A DNA stretch of 64,000 nt, from positions 18,045 through 82,044 of the forward strand of contig CASIAN010000004.1 in the NCBI GenBank assembly GCA_949372595.1, read 5' to 3'. The DNA comes from CPC320 sp002336405 (lineage in GTDB: Bacteria; Pseudomonadota; Alphaproteobacteria; Rhodobacterales; Rhodobacteraceae). A program made the translations under genes and the position numbers. Of this stretch, positions 8,247-16,800 are shown in pieces. The number at the start of each line of letters is the position of its first letter. Positions within the stretch are counted from its first letter, which is position 1. The notes below the pieces were generated by a model, which had not been told where the DNA came from, did no database searches, and saw only the letters and a program-made list of their open reading frames with translations.

Positions 8247-10094
8247 ATGGCATTGCGTGGAACTTCTATATCCAAAGGATTCGTTTGGGTTATCTTGGCC
8301 TTACTGATTGTCGGCTTGGCGGGCTTTGGTGCCACCAACCTGTCCGGCACTGTCAGGTCTGTTGGGGCAGTTGGTGACAAACAAATCGACGTCCAACGCT
8401 ATGTGCGCGCCCTTCAAGAAGAGATGCGCAGAGTTCAACAACAGGTCGGGCAGCCGATTAGCTTTCAACAAGCCGAGGCCTTCGGTATCGACCAACAAGT
8501 TTTGCAACAACTGCTGGTCGCACGGGCCATTGATCATGAAGCCAGCGGTTTGGGTCTGTCCATTGGCGATGAGAACCTGCGCCAACAGGTTGTCGGCGTC
8601 TCTGCATTTCAAAGCATCGATGGCAGTTTCAGCAGAGATAATTATAGATTCGCTCTTGAAAATGCCGGTTTGAGCGAGGCCGAATTTGAGGCCAATATGC
8701 GTGAAGAAACAGCCCGTTCACTGATTCAAGCCGCTGTGGTGTCTGGGCTGACGATGCCAGATTCTTATGCCAATCAGCTGCTCAATTACATTGGCGAGCG
8801 CCGTAATTTCACTTGGGCGCGCATTGACGCCACCAATTTGGATGCGGCTATTGCCGCCCCGACCGAAACCGTGTTGCAAGCCTTCTATTCCGAAAATTTG
8901 GCACTTTACACGACGCCCGAGATCAAACAAATCAGCTATGTTCAACTGACACCGGCACAATTGGTGGATGGGGTTGAGGTCAGCGTCGACGCAATCGCTG
9001 GGCTGTACGAGGCCCGTGATGCAGAATTTAACAAACCCGAACGTCGCTTGGTCGACCGTTTGGCTTTTGTCGACGCCACTGAGGCGTCGCAGGCCAAAGC
9101 CCAGATCGAAGTGGACGCCATCAGTTTCGACCGTCTGGTTGAAGACCGCGGACTGGCGTTGACCGATGTTGATATGGGAGATTTGGATCAAGTGGCCTTG
9201 GGCGCAGCTGGTGTGGCAGTATTCGCCGCCGAGCTTGACCAAGTTGTTGGTCCGTTTGACACCGCGATCGGGCCGGCCTTGTTTCGCGTGAACGGGATCC
9301 TAAAGGCCCAAGCCACATCGCTAGAGGCGGCCAGTGGACCACTGCGCAATGAATTGGCGCTCGATCTGGCGCGTGCGGAGATCGATGAGCAAGTGGCCAA
9401 TATTGATGATCTGCTGGCTGCCGGTGCCACTTTGGAAGAATTGGCGGGCGAGACAGAGATGGAATTGCAAACTGTCGATTGGCACAGCGAGGTCTCTCAA
9501 GGGCTTGCCGCCTATCAAGAGTTTAAAGTTGCGGCTGCCACTGTGACTGAGGACGGATTTCCCAAACTGATCGCCCTGCCGGACGGTGGCGTCTTTGCGC
9601 TGCGCTTAAATGGCATCGTGCCGCCAGCGCCAAAACCGTTGGAGACGGTTCGCGAGGCGGTTGTTGAACACTGGACCAAGACTGAAACAATGGCGCATCT
9701 ACGCCGCAAAGGCGAAGCTCTCTCTGCCGGCCTGACCGCCAACGCAAGTTTTGAAAGCCTTGATCTGCGCGCACAAACAGAAACCGAACGCACGCGGCGC
9801 GATTATGTCGAAGGCGCACCCAACGCGTTAATCACACAGGTTTTCGACGCCGCCACCGGTACGATTACCATACTGGATGATGCTGACAGCGTTGTTTTGG
9901 TCCGGCTCGACGCGGTATTGCCGCGCGCCCAAGACGTGGCTTTAGATGGGCCAATGCGTGATGCGATCAATGCACAGGCGACCAATGACCTGTCACAGGA
10001 TATCTTTGCCGCCTTTGCCCGCGACCTCCAAACCCGCATCGGTTTTGAATTGGATCAACAAGCTTTGAATGCGGTCCACGCTCAATTTCAGTAA
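8247..10094 (+). CDS. PpiD/SurA-type peptidyl-prolyl isomerase, membrane-anchored periplasmic chaperone
   Basis: The 615-residue protein starts at the ATG at 8247, which has AAGGAGG five bases upstream; a longer in-frame start lies inside the aminotransferase gene and is rejected. One transmembrane anchor (about residues 10-30, FVWVILALLIVGLAGFG) places the rest in the periplasm. A SurA-like N-terminal chaperone domain follows (IDVQRYVRALQEEMRRV to about residue 200), then a parvulin-like region (EIKQISYVQLTPAQLVDG to about 350) and a long helical C-terminus. Such proteins help outer-membrane proteins fold. The parvulin part is divergent and isomerase activity is uncertain. trpE follows after 24 bases. 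Confidence 0.88.
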   Translation: MALRGTSISKGFVWVILALLIVGLAGFGATNLSGTVRSVGAVGDKQIDVQRYVRALQEEMRRVQQQVGQPISFQQAEAFGIDQQVLQQLLVARAIDHEASGLGLSIGDENLRQQVVGVSAFQSIDGSFSRDNYRFALENAGLSEAEFEANMREETARSLIQAAVVSGLTMPDSYANQLLNYIGERRNFTWARIDATNLDAAIAAPTETVLQAFYSENLALYTTPEIKQISYVQLTPAQLVDGVEVSVDAIAGLYEARDAEFNKPERRLVDRLAFVDATEASQAKAQIEVDAISFDRLVEDRGLALTDVDMGDLDQVALGAAGVAVFAAELDQVVGPFDTAIGPALFRVNGILKAQATSLEAASGPLRNELALDLARAEIDEQVANIDDLLAAGATLEELAGETEMELQTVDWHSEVSQGLAAYQEFKVAAATVTEDGFPKLIALPDGGVFALRLNGIVPPAPKPLETVREAVVEHWTKTETMAHLRRKGEALSAGLTANASFESLDLRAQTETERTRRDYVEGAPNALITQVFDAATGTITILDDADSVVLVRLDAVLPRAQDVALDGPMRDAINAQATNDLSQDIFAAFARDLQTRIGFELDQQALNAVHAQFQ

Positions 10095-10118
10095 CACCTT
10101 TCATAAAAAGGAGCTGGC

Positions 10119-11630
10119 ATGACGCTGACCCCGGAGTTCGCCGAATTTGAAACAGCCTATCTAAAGGGTGAAAACCAGATTGTTTTCACCCGCCTTGCTG
10201 CTGATCTGGATACGCCGGTCTCCCTGATGCTGAAGCTAACCGGCGCGGCGCGCGATGCCTTTATGCTCGAATCAGTGACCGGGGGCGAAGTCCGTGGTCG
10301 CTATTCTATCATTGGGATGAAGCCCGATATCATCTGGACTTGCCGTGGACTTCACAGTCAGGTCAACCGTCAAGCGCGATTTGACCCTGATCATTCCGAA
10401 CCACAAAAAGGCCCGCCGCTTGATGTTTTGCGCGCCTTGATTGAAGAAAGTCGGATTGACCTGCCCGAGGATATGCCACAAGCCGCCGCAGGTTTTTTCG
10501 GGTATCTGGGCTATGATATGATCCGGCTGGTCGAACATCTGCCCAATATCAATCCCGATCCGCTGGGTCTGCCCGATGCCGTGATGCTGCGCCCGTCGGT
10601 CATCGTGGTGCTTGACGGGGTAAAAAGCGAGGTGACGGTGGTGTCGCCTGCTTGGGTCAGTGACGGGCAATCAGCGCGGGCCGCCTATGCGCAAGCCGCC
10701 GAACGGGTGATGGACGCGGTACGCGACCTGGAGCGGGCACTTCCGCAAGTCAACCGCGATTTGGGAGAAGCGGCCGACATTTCGCCTCCAGTCTCAAATT
10801 TCACTAAATCCGGCTATCTTTCGGCGGTTGAAAAGGCCAAGGATTATATCCGCGACGGCGACATTTTTCAGGTTGTCCCCTCGCAGCGCTGGACACAGAA
10901 TTTCCCGCTGCCGCCGTTTTCTTTGTACCGGTCACTGCGTCAAACCAACCCATCACCGTTTATGTTTTATTTTAATTTTGGTGGTTTCCAAGTGGTGGGT
11001 GCCAGCCCCGAAATTCTTGTGCGGGTCTTTGGGCAAGAAGTGACCATTCGACCAATTGCCGGAACCCGTCGACGGGGCGCAACCCCAGAAGAAGACCGCG
11101 CCTTGGAAGCCGAACTCTTGGCAGATAAAAAAGAACTGGCAGAGCATTTGATGTTGCTCGATCTCGGTCGCAATGACGTAGGCCGCGTCGCGAAAATAGG
11201 CAGCGTCCGGCCAACCGAGGAATTTACCATCGAACGCTACTCGCATGTGATGCATATTGTGTCCAACGTCGTTGGCACTCTGGCCGATAATCAGGATCCG
11301 CTATCGGCATTTTTTGCGGGCATGCCAGCTGGTACCGTCAGCGGTGCGCCGAAGGTGCGGGCAATGGAAATTATTGACGAGTTAGAACCAGAAAAACGCG
11401 GCATTTACGGCGGTGGATTGGGCTATATCAGCGCGGGCGGTGATATGGATATGTGTATTGCGCTCCGTACAGCGGTGATTAAGGATAAGAAGCTTTATAT
11501 TCAAGCAGGCGGCGGGGTCGTTTATGACAGTGATCCCGAGGCCGAACATCAAGAAACCATCGATAAATCGAACGCGATCCGGCGCGCAGCGGCAGATGCA
11601 GCGCGCTTTAACGGTGGATCAAACAGCTAG
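10119..11630 (+). CDS. trpE: Anthranilate synthase component I
   Basis: TrpE turns chorismate into anthranilate with ammonia supplied by TrpG, the first step of tryptophan synthesis. The 503-residue protein has the feedback-inhibition region near the N-terminus (LESVTGGEVRGRYSIIG) and the chorismate-binding domain with FQVVPSQRWTQ, IAGTRRRGATPEED, LLDLGRNDVGRV, MPAGTVSGAPKVRAMEIIDE and GGGLGYISAGGDMDMCIALR. AAAGGAG precedes the ATG. It is separated from trpG by the antisense YibQ-type gene, so trpE is expressed with the PpiD-like gene, apart from trpGDC. No leader peptide attenuator was recognised. Confidence 0.97.
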   Translation: MTLTPEFAEFETAYLKGENQIVFTRLAADLDTPVSLMLKLTGAARDAFMLESVTGGEVRGRYSIIGMKPDIIWTCRGLHSQVNRQARFDPDHSEPQKGPPLDVLRALIEESRIDLPEDMPQAAAGFFGYLGYDMIRLVEHLPNINPDPLGLPDAVMLRPSVIVVLDGVKSEVTVVSPAWVSDGQSARAAYAQAAERVMDAVRDLERALPQVNRDLGEAADISPPVSNFTKSGYLSAVEKAKDYIRDGDIFQVVPSQRWTQNFPLPPFSLYRSLRQTNPSPFMFYFNFGGFQVVGASPEILVRVFGQEVTIRPIAGTRRRGATPEEDRALEAELLADKKELAEHLMLLDLGRNDVGRVAKIGSVRPTEEFTIERYSHVMHIVSNVVGTLADNQDPLSAFFAGMPAGTVSGAPKVRAMEIIDELEPEKRGIYGGGLGYISAGGDMDMCIALRTAVIKDKKLYIQAGGGVVYDSDPEAEHQETIDKSNAIRRAAADAARFNGGSNS

Positions 11631-11640
11631 GTATTCTGGC

Positions 11641-12879
11641 TCACTTCATGCCATCAGCCAGCAGCACGGTCGAGATCGGCGCCAGCGCGACATGGTTGAC
11701 CCGGTCCTGCAACCCCCAAAGTATGAGGGCTTTTATGGTTTCAGACCGCAACCTGCCAATCATGATAACCGTTCCATCGCTGCGGGCTTTCCGGGTTGCC
11801 TGATCCAAGAATTTTCGAATTACCCGTGCAGACTGGCCTTTGCTATCGAAATCCCGGAAAATGGTGGCTGCTGGAACACCAGATTTCTGCGCCAATGTCC
11901 GCGCCGCGTTTAGTGGTGTTGGAAACAGTACAAGTCCGTGGCCGGTGGCCTTTAAAAGCCGGGTCACTCTGTCTGAAACAGAAAGGCTCGCCTGCACACC
12001 GCCCCGCCGCGCCTCCATTACAGCGACCGCTTGCGGCAGTTTGCGCAGATCGTTTTGCAGCATTTTCCGCGCGGTGTCAGGTGTAACTTCCTCGGCAAAT
12101 TCTGCCAAAACCATCACTTCAAAGCCCCGCCGGCGATAGGTTTTCATCGCCACATCAGCGCCCGTCCAACTGGCGTCCAGCGCAAAAGTGATTGGATAGG
12201 GAAATGCCTTCAGAATATCAAGATCAATGCTGTGTGCGCCGTCATCCAGCAAGACAATCGACATTTTTGGCTGGTCCGGGTCAATGTCTAAAGGCTCAGA
12301 AAACCGCATCAGCGCAGGTTTGGCCCCGGACGCGTTGTTGCGAAGGGGTTGATCTTTGGTGGCTGCGGTTTCGCTGTTTTTGCGCTTGCGGTTAATCTCG
12401 GCCGCAAAACTTGTAAGACTGCTTGCGGGCGCCGTTTCCGGTACAACGACTGCCAGCGGCGTCTCAATTTTACGGTACAACGGCGCCATACGGGCATTGC
12501 CAATCACCACGCCCTTGTCACGCGGTGTGAGTGAAACGTCACCCGGAACGGTTTGTTTTGGTGCTGTGGCAAATTCAGGAAAAGAAATTCCAACGACTTC
12601 CAATCGGCCCGACCGGATTTGCGGGTTTTCAGGCGCGCGGACCATCAACTCTGGCCCAACGGGTTTAGAGGGGTCTTTCACCGATCTCAAAGGGCTGATG
12701 ACGATAACATCAGTGGCCGGCACCAACCGCGCGTTTGGTAAATCAGAAGTAACCTCGGGCGGCTCTGACGGGCCCCCGGCAACCCCGGCTTGTGGGCCTG
12801 TTAGCAAAGACAGACCCGCAAGCGCGGCCACCGCAACTATAAGACCGCAAACCATACCGATTACCATGCCACGTGTCAC
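11641..12879 (-). CDS. Divergent polysaccharide deacetylase family protein (YibQ-like)
   Basis: The protein has 412 residues from a GTG at 12879, chosen because AAGGA sits eight bases upstream and the start gives an N-terminal membrane segment at once (VTRGMVIGMVCGLIVAVAAL). ATG starts at 12915 and 12975 lie further upstream without such a site. After a low-complexity linker with many prolines, the domain from about residue 200 shows MSIVLLDDGAH, ITFALDASW, GFEVMVLAEF and the end segment GTVIMIGRLRSETIKAL, which fits the divergent polysaccharide deacetylase family (DUF610). These proteins are periplasmic and of unclear activity. It is convergent with trpE, only ten bases apart, and lies between trpE and trpG. 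Confidence 0.85.
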   Translation of the reverse strand: MTRGMVIGMVCGLIVAVAALAGLSLLTGPQAGVAGGPSEPPEVTSDLPNARLVPATDVIVISPLRSVKDPSKPVGPELMVRAPENPQIRSGRLEVVGISFPEFATAPKQTVPGDVSLTPRDKGVVIGNARMAPLYRKIETPLAVVVPETAPASSLTSFAAEINRKRKNSETAATKDQPLRNNASGAKPALMRFSEPLDIDPDQPKMSIVLLDDGAHSIDLDILKAFPYPITFALDASWTGADVAMKTYRRRGFEVMVLAEFAEEVTPDTARKMLQNDLRKLPQAVAVMEARRGGVQASLSVSDRVTRLLKATGHGLVLFPTPLNAARTLAQKSGVPAATIFRDFDSKGQSARVIRKFLDQATRKARSDGTVIMIGRLRSETIKALILWGLQDRVNHVALAPISTVLLADGMK

Positions 12880-13015
12880 GCCGTTGTTCCTTGCTTCTTT
12901 TTCACAACTCACCATTTTTAACTCTTGCGCCCCTTGACGGTGGGACGCAACCCTGACCATGTATACCGCGACCATGGCGTGGGCCTCTAGCCCCTTTAGA
13001 GCAAAGACGTAAAAA

Positions 13016-13597
13016 ATGCTGCTGCTGATCGATAATTATGACAGTTTCACTTATAATGTGGTGCATTATTTGGGTGAATTGGGGGCTAATGTTGTGGTCA
13101 GGCGCAACGATGCAGTGACAGTCAATGAAGCGATGGCGATGAAACCTGCTGGAATTGTCTTGGCGCCGGGCCCGTGCGATCCGGATAAAGCCGGGGTCTG
13201 TCTGGGTCTCACAGCGGCCGCCGCCGCCACGCAGACACCCCTTTTGGGCGTCTGTTTGGGGCACCAGACCATCGGACAGGCCTTTGGCGGGCGGGTGGTG
13301 CGCTGTCACGAGATCGTGCATGGCAAGATGGGCCGGATGCAGCATCGCGCAACCGGTTTGTTTGCCGGATTGCCCAGTCCGTTCCAAGCCACACGGTATC
13401 ATTCGTTGGTGGTCGAGCGCGAGAGTCTGCCCGCCTGTCTTGAGGTGACGGCTGATCTTGAAGATGGCACCATTATGGGACTGCAACACCGTGACCTTCC
13501 GATACACGGGGTACAGTTCCACCCTGAATCAATCGCGTCAGAGCACGGCCACGCGCTGTTTGATAATTTTCTCAAATCAATGAAAGTTGCGGCATGA
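13016..13597 (+). CDS. trpG: Anthranilate synthase component II (glutamine amidotransferase)
   Basis: TrpG releases ammonia from glutamine for TrpE. The 193-residue class I amidotransferase shows DNYDSFTYNVVHYLGELGA, the oxyanion segment APGPCDPDKAG, the catalytic cysteine in LLGVCLGHQTIGQAFGG, and the catalytic histidine and glutamate in GVQFHPESI. Its stop overlaps the trpD start by four bases (ATGA), which suggests coupled translation. It is separated from its partner trpE by an antisense gene. A single-function trpG, not fused to trpE or trpD, is normal for this group. Confidence 0.97.
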   Translation: MLLLIDNYDSFTYNVVHYLGELGANVVVRRNDAVTVNEAMAMKPAGIVLAPGPCDPDKAGVCLGLTAAAAATQTPLLGVCLGHQTIGQAFGGRVVRCHEIVHGKMGRMQHRATGLFAGLPSPFQATRYHSLVVERESLPACLEVTADLEDGTIMGLQHRDLPIHGVQFHPESIASEHGHALFDNFLKSMKVAA

Positions 13598-14616
13598 GTG
13601 ATCAGCTGAAAACTCTTATAGGTGCAGCGGCCGACCGACCATTGACCCGCGCCGAGGCCGAGATCGCCTTTACCTTGCTGTTTGAAGGCCAAGCCACCCC
13701 CAGCCAGATCGGTGGATTGTTGATGGCCATGCGCACACGGGGCGAAACCGTGGAAGAATATGCCGCCGCCGCCGCCGTGATGCGGGGCAAATGCCACCGC
13801 GTGCGCGCACCGCAGGGGGCAATGGATATTGTCGGCACAGGGGGCGATGGCAAGGGAACACTGAACATTTCAACCGCCACCGCCTTTGTGGTGGCCGGGG
13901 CCGGTGTTCCGGTTGCCAAACACGGCAATCGCAACCTGTCGTCAAAATCCGGCGCCGCGGACGCGCTGTCGCAGATGGGCATCAATGTCATGGTGGGCCC
14001 AGCGGTTGTGGAAAAATCTTTAAGCAGCGCCGGCATCGGCTTTATGATGGCACCGATGCACCATCCCGCCATGGCCCATGTCGGGCCGGTGCGCGCTGAA
14101 TTGGGCACCCGCACGATTTTCAACATCCTCGGACCACTGACCAACCCTGCCGGTGTCAAACGCCAATTAACCGGTGCGTTCAGCCGGGATTTAATCCTGC
14201 CAATGGCGCAAACACTTGGACAACTTGGCTCTGAATGTGCCTGGCTGGTTCACGGCAGCGATGGCACCGATGAATTGACGATCACTGGCGTTAGTTGGGT
14301 TGCGATGCTCAATACCGATGGCACCGTGACCGAGACCGAGGTACACCCCGACGCCTTTGGGCTGCCGGTCCATCCGTTCGAGGCTATTGTTGGTGGCACT
14401 CCACACCATAACGCCACCGCGTTTCGCGACTTGTTGAACGGCGCGCACAGCGCTTACCGCGATGCGGTTCTGCTGAATGCGGCCGCAGCGCTGATCGTGG
14501 CCGGTGTTGCAGATGATAACGCCCAAGCGGTAGACATGGCCCGTCACAGTATCGACAGCGGTACAGCAAAAGACAAGATCGACACCGTCGCCCGGATCAC
14601 ATCGGAGACTTCATGA
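13594..14616 (+). CDS. trpD: Anthranilate phosphoribosyltransferase
   Basis: TrpD transfers phosphoribose from PRPP to anthranilate. The 340-residue protein has the family pattern: DIVGTGGDGKGTLNISTA (PRPP binding, about residues 80-97), KHGNRNLSSKSGAADALSQMG, the anthranilate pocket GFMMAPMHHPAMAHVGPVR and RTIFNILGPLTNPAGVKRQ. It overlaps trpG and trpC by four bases each, in the middle of a tightly packed operon. Confidence 0.97.
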   Translation: MSDQLKTLIGAAADRPLTRAEAEIAFTLLFEGQATPSQIGGLLMAMRTRGETVEEYAAAAAVMRGKCHRVRAPQGAMDIVGTGGDGKGTLNISTATAFVVAGAGVPVAKHGNRNLSSKSGAADALSQMGINVMVGPAVVEKSLSSAGIGFMMAPMHHPAMAHVGPVRAELGTRTIFNILGPLTNPAGVKRQLTGAFSRDLILPMAQTLGQLGSECAWLVHGSDGTDELTITGVSWVAMLNTDGTVTETEVHPDAFGLPVHPFEAIVGGTPHHNATAFRDLLNGAHSAYRDAVLLNAAAALIVAGVADDNAQAVDMARHSIDSGTAKDKIDTVARITSETS

Positions 14617-15425
14617 GCCTGACCATCCTCGACAAAATAAAAGCCTATAAATTGCAAGAAGTGGCCGCCGACAAAGCCTCAAAACCCCTTGCTGAAATAG
14701 AATCTGAAGCCCGTGAGGCCAGCCCGCCAAGGGGTTTTGCCTCAGCGTTGATACAGGCTGCAAGCACCGGTTATGGCCTGATTGCCGAGGTGAAGAAAGC
14801 CAGCCCCTCAAAGGGTTTGATCCGCGCAGATTTCGATGCTGCAAAATTGGCCCAAGCCTATGAAGCGGGGGGAGCTTGCTGCCTGTCAATTCTGACTGAC
14901 ACCCCAAGTTTTCAGGGCGCAAAATCGTTTTTGTCGTCAGCGCGAGCGGCGACCAAGCTGCCGGCACTGCGCAAAGATTTCATGTATGATACCTATCAGG
15001 TTGCCGAGGCGCGGGCTCTTGGTGCGGATTGCATTTTGATCATCATGGCCTCGGTGTCGGATGCGCAGGCTGCCGAATTGGAACAGGCTGCGTTTGACTG
15101 GGGCATGGACGTGTTGATCGAAGTGCATGATGGCTCAGAATTGGATCGGGCGCTGGCACTATCGTCGCCCTTGATTGGTGTCAACAATCGCAATCTGAAA
15201 ACGTTTGAAACCAGCCTCGACACCACCCGTATTTTGTCGCAACGGGTGCCTGCGGGGCGTCATTTGGTGTCAGAATCAGGTTTGAGCACGCCCGCTGATC
15301 TGGCGGCAATGGCCGGCTTTGGTGCCCGCAGCTTTTTAATCGGTGAAAGCCTGATGCGGCAACCGGACGTAGAGCAGGCGACGCGCAGCCTGCTGGCCAA
15401 TCCGGCATTGACGGGGGCAGCGTAA
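14613..15425 (+). CDS. trpC: Indole-3-glycerol-phosphate synthase
   Basis: TrpC closes the ring of carboxyphenylamino-deoxyribulose phosphate to make indole-3-glycerol phosphate. The 270-residue TIM barrel carries LIAEVKKASPSKGLIRADFD (with catalytic lysine), LSILTDTPSFQGAKSFL, LRKDFMYDTYQVAEARALGAD with the second active-site lysine, DVLIEVHD, GVNNRNLKTFE and VSESGLSTPADL with GARSFLIGESLMR. It is the single-function form, with no TrpF fusion. It overlaps moaC by one base (TAATG). Confidence 0.97.
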   Translation: MSLTILDKIKAYKLQEVAADKASKPLAEIESEAREASPPRGFASALIQAASTGYGLIAEVKKASPSKGLIRADFDAAKLAQAYEAGGACCLSILTDTPSFQGAKSFLSSARAATKLPALRKDFMYDTYQVAEARALGADCILIIMASVSDAQAAELEQAAFDWGMDVLIEVHDGSELDRALALSSPLIGVNNRNLKTFETSLDTTRILSQRVPAGRHLVSESGLSTPADLAAMAGFGARSFLIGESLMRQPDVEQATRSLLANPALTGAA

Positions 15426-15901
15426 TGGCAGACCTCACCCATTTTGACGGTCAGGGCGCAGCGCATATGGTCGACGTGTCTGAAAAAGCCATCACATCCC
15501 GAATTGCCGAAGCCGTAGGTAACATTAAGATGGCACAGGAAACTTATGATATTATTGTCGAAAACCGAGCCAAAAAGGGTGACGTTCTAGGGGTTGCCCG
15601 GCTGGCAGGCATCATGGGAACAAAGAAAACATCCGATCTGATCCCCTTGTGTCACCCGTTGCCGATCAGCAAAGTGGCGATTGAATTGATCCCTGATCCG
15701 ACGCTACCCGGCGTGCGTATTCACGCAACGGTTAAGACCACTGGTCAAACTGGCGTGGAAATGGAGGCATTGAGCGCGGTAAGTATCACGGCCCTAACAA
15801 TCTATGACATGACCAAGGCGGTGGATAAGGCAATGCAGATTGGCGGCATCCACGTCGTCTTGAAAGATGGCGGAAAATCAGGGCGCTATGAGGTTTCATG
15901 A
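15425..15901 (+). CDS. moaC: Cyclic pyranopterin monophosphate synthase
   Basis: MoaC acts with MoaA to form cyclic pyranopterin phosphate, the first intermediate of molybdenum cofactor. The 158-residue protein has LTHFDGQGAAHMVDVSEK, GVARLAGIMGTKKTSDLIPL with CHPLPIS, GQTGVEMEALSAVSIT, and LTIYDMTKAVDKAMQI followed by LKDGGKSG. These are the signature blocks of the family. In related genomes moeA normally follows directly; here a GIY-YIG gene starts in an ATGA overlap with the moaC stop. Confidence 0.96.
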   Translation: MADLTHFDGQGAAHMVDVSEKAITSRIAEAVGNIKMAQETYDIIVENRAKKGDVLGVARLAGIMGTKKTSDLIPLCHPLPISKVAIELIPDPTLPGVRIHATVKTTGQTGVEMEALSAVSITALTIYDMTKAVDKAMQIGGIHVVLKDGGKSGRYEVS

Positions 15902-16800
15902 ATGTAAACGGTCGATCATTGCAACTATTTTTTACGGATGGTCGTCCAGACGGAATGCTAACTGCCGAGGTTTTCAACTGGACAGGCCATGTTCTTAGAA
16001 TACCACGAACGCAGTTAAAGGAGGCTTTGGCACGTCCAGAAACTGATTACACCGGCGTGTATATTTTGATCGGTGACCTTGACGGTCGCAATTTGGCTTA
16101 TATTGGCGAAGCAGAGAAGCTTTCAAAGCGCATCAAAGAACATGCCGTGCAAAAGGATTGGTGGGACAACGCTGTGTTGATCACAACTGCCGCAAACAGT
16201 CTGCATAAAGCGCATGTGAAATACTTAGAATCTCGTTTGGTCGAAATTGCAAAAAATATCAGTCACTCGAGTTTAGAAAACGCGAATATACCGCCAAAAA
16301 GCAGTTTATCTGAAGCTGATATAGCGAATATGGAATCTTTCTTGGAAACGCTTCAAATTGTTCTGCCCGCCATCCGGGTCGATACGTTTTTAGATAAGTC
16401 AGTGGCTGTCTCTTCCGATGCAGGACAGCAAGAAACTCCAGTTATTGTCTTCGAATTAGTAAAGCCTAGGTCTGGCGTGAACGCTAAAGCCTTTTTAAGA
16501 AAAGGTGAACTCGTTGTTCAAGCAGGATCGTTAGGGCGGGATAAATGGGTTGGTGATACCACACAAAAAACCCATTATCACAAATTATATCATGAATTAT
16601 GCAATAATGGCACTCTTGTCATAGATGGAGACCAAACACGATTTACAAAAAACTACGCATTTTCTAGCCCAAGCGCAGCAGGCGCTATTGTTAACGGCCG
16701 GTCCACAAATGGACGCACAGAGTGGAAATTAGCCCACGATGGACGGACATATGAGCAATGGGAAAATGATCAGATGGCAGAAGACAGCAAAATATTATGA
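15898..16800 (+). CDS. GIY-YIG nuclease domain protein with C-terminal DUF4357
   Basis: The 300-residue protein has a GIY-YIG domain at about residues 50-125: GVYILIGD, then LAYIGEAEKLSKRIKEH with the catalytic arginine, and KYLESRLVEIAK with the metal-binding glutamate. The end (about 250-295) matches DUF4357, seen in SSPSAAGAIVNGRSTNGRTE. Members are annotated as nucleases of unknown role, so function is inferred only from the domain. The gene uses many more A/T-ending codons (AAA, TTA, TTT) than trp and moa neighbours. It overlaps moaC and moeA by ATGA on both sides, so it is read as part of that operon although it has no known link to molybdopterin. It is probably a transferred gene. Confidence 0.85.
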   Translation: MNVNGRSLQLFFTDGRPDGMLTAEVFNWTGHVLRIPRTQLKEALARPETDYTGVYILIGDLDGRNLAYIGEAEKLSKRIKEHAVQKDWWDNAVLITTAANSLHKAHVKYLESRLVEIAKNISHSSLENANIPPKSSLSEADIANMESFLETLQIVLPAIRVDTFLDKSVAVSSDAGQQETPVIVFELVKPRSGVNAKAFLRKGELVVQAGSLGRDKWVGDTTQKTHYHKLYHELCNNGTLVIDGDQTRFTKNYAFSSPSAAGAIVNGRSTNGRTEWKLAHDGRTYEQWENDQMAEDSKIL

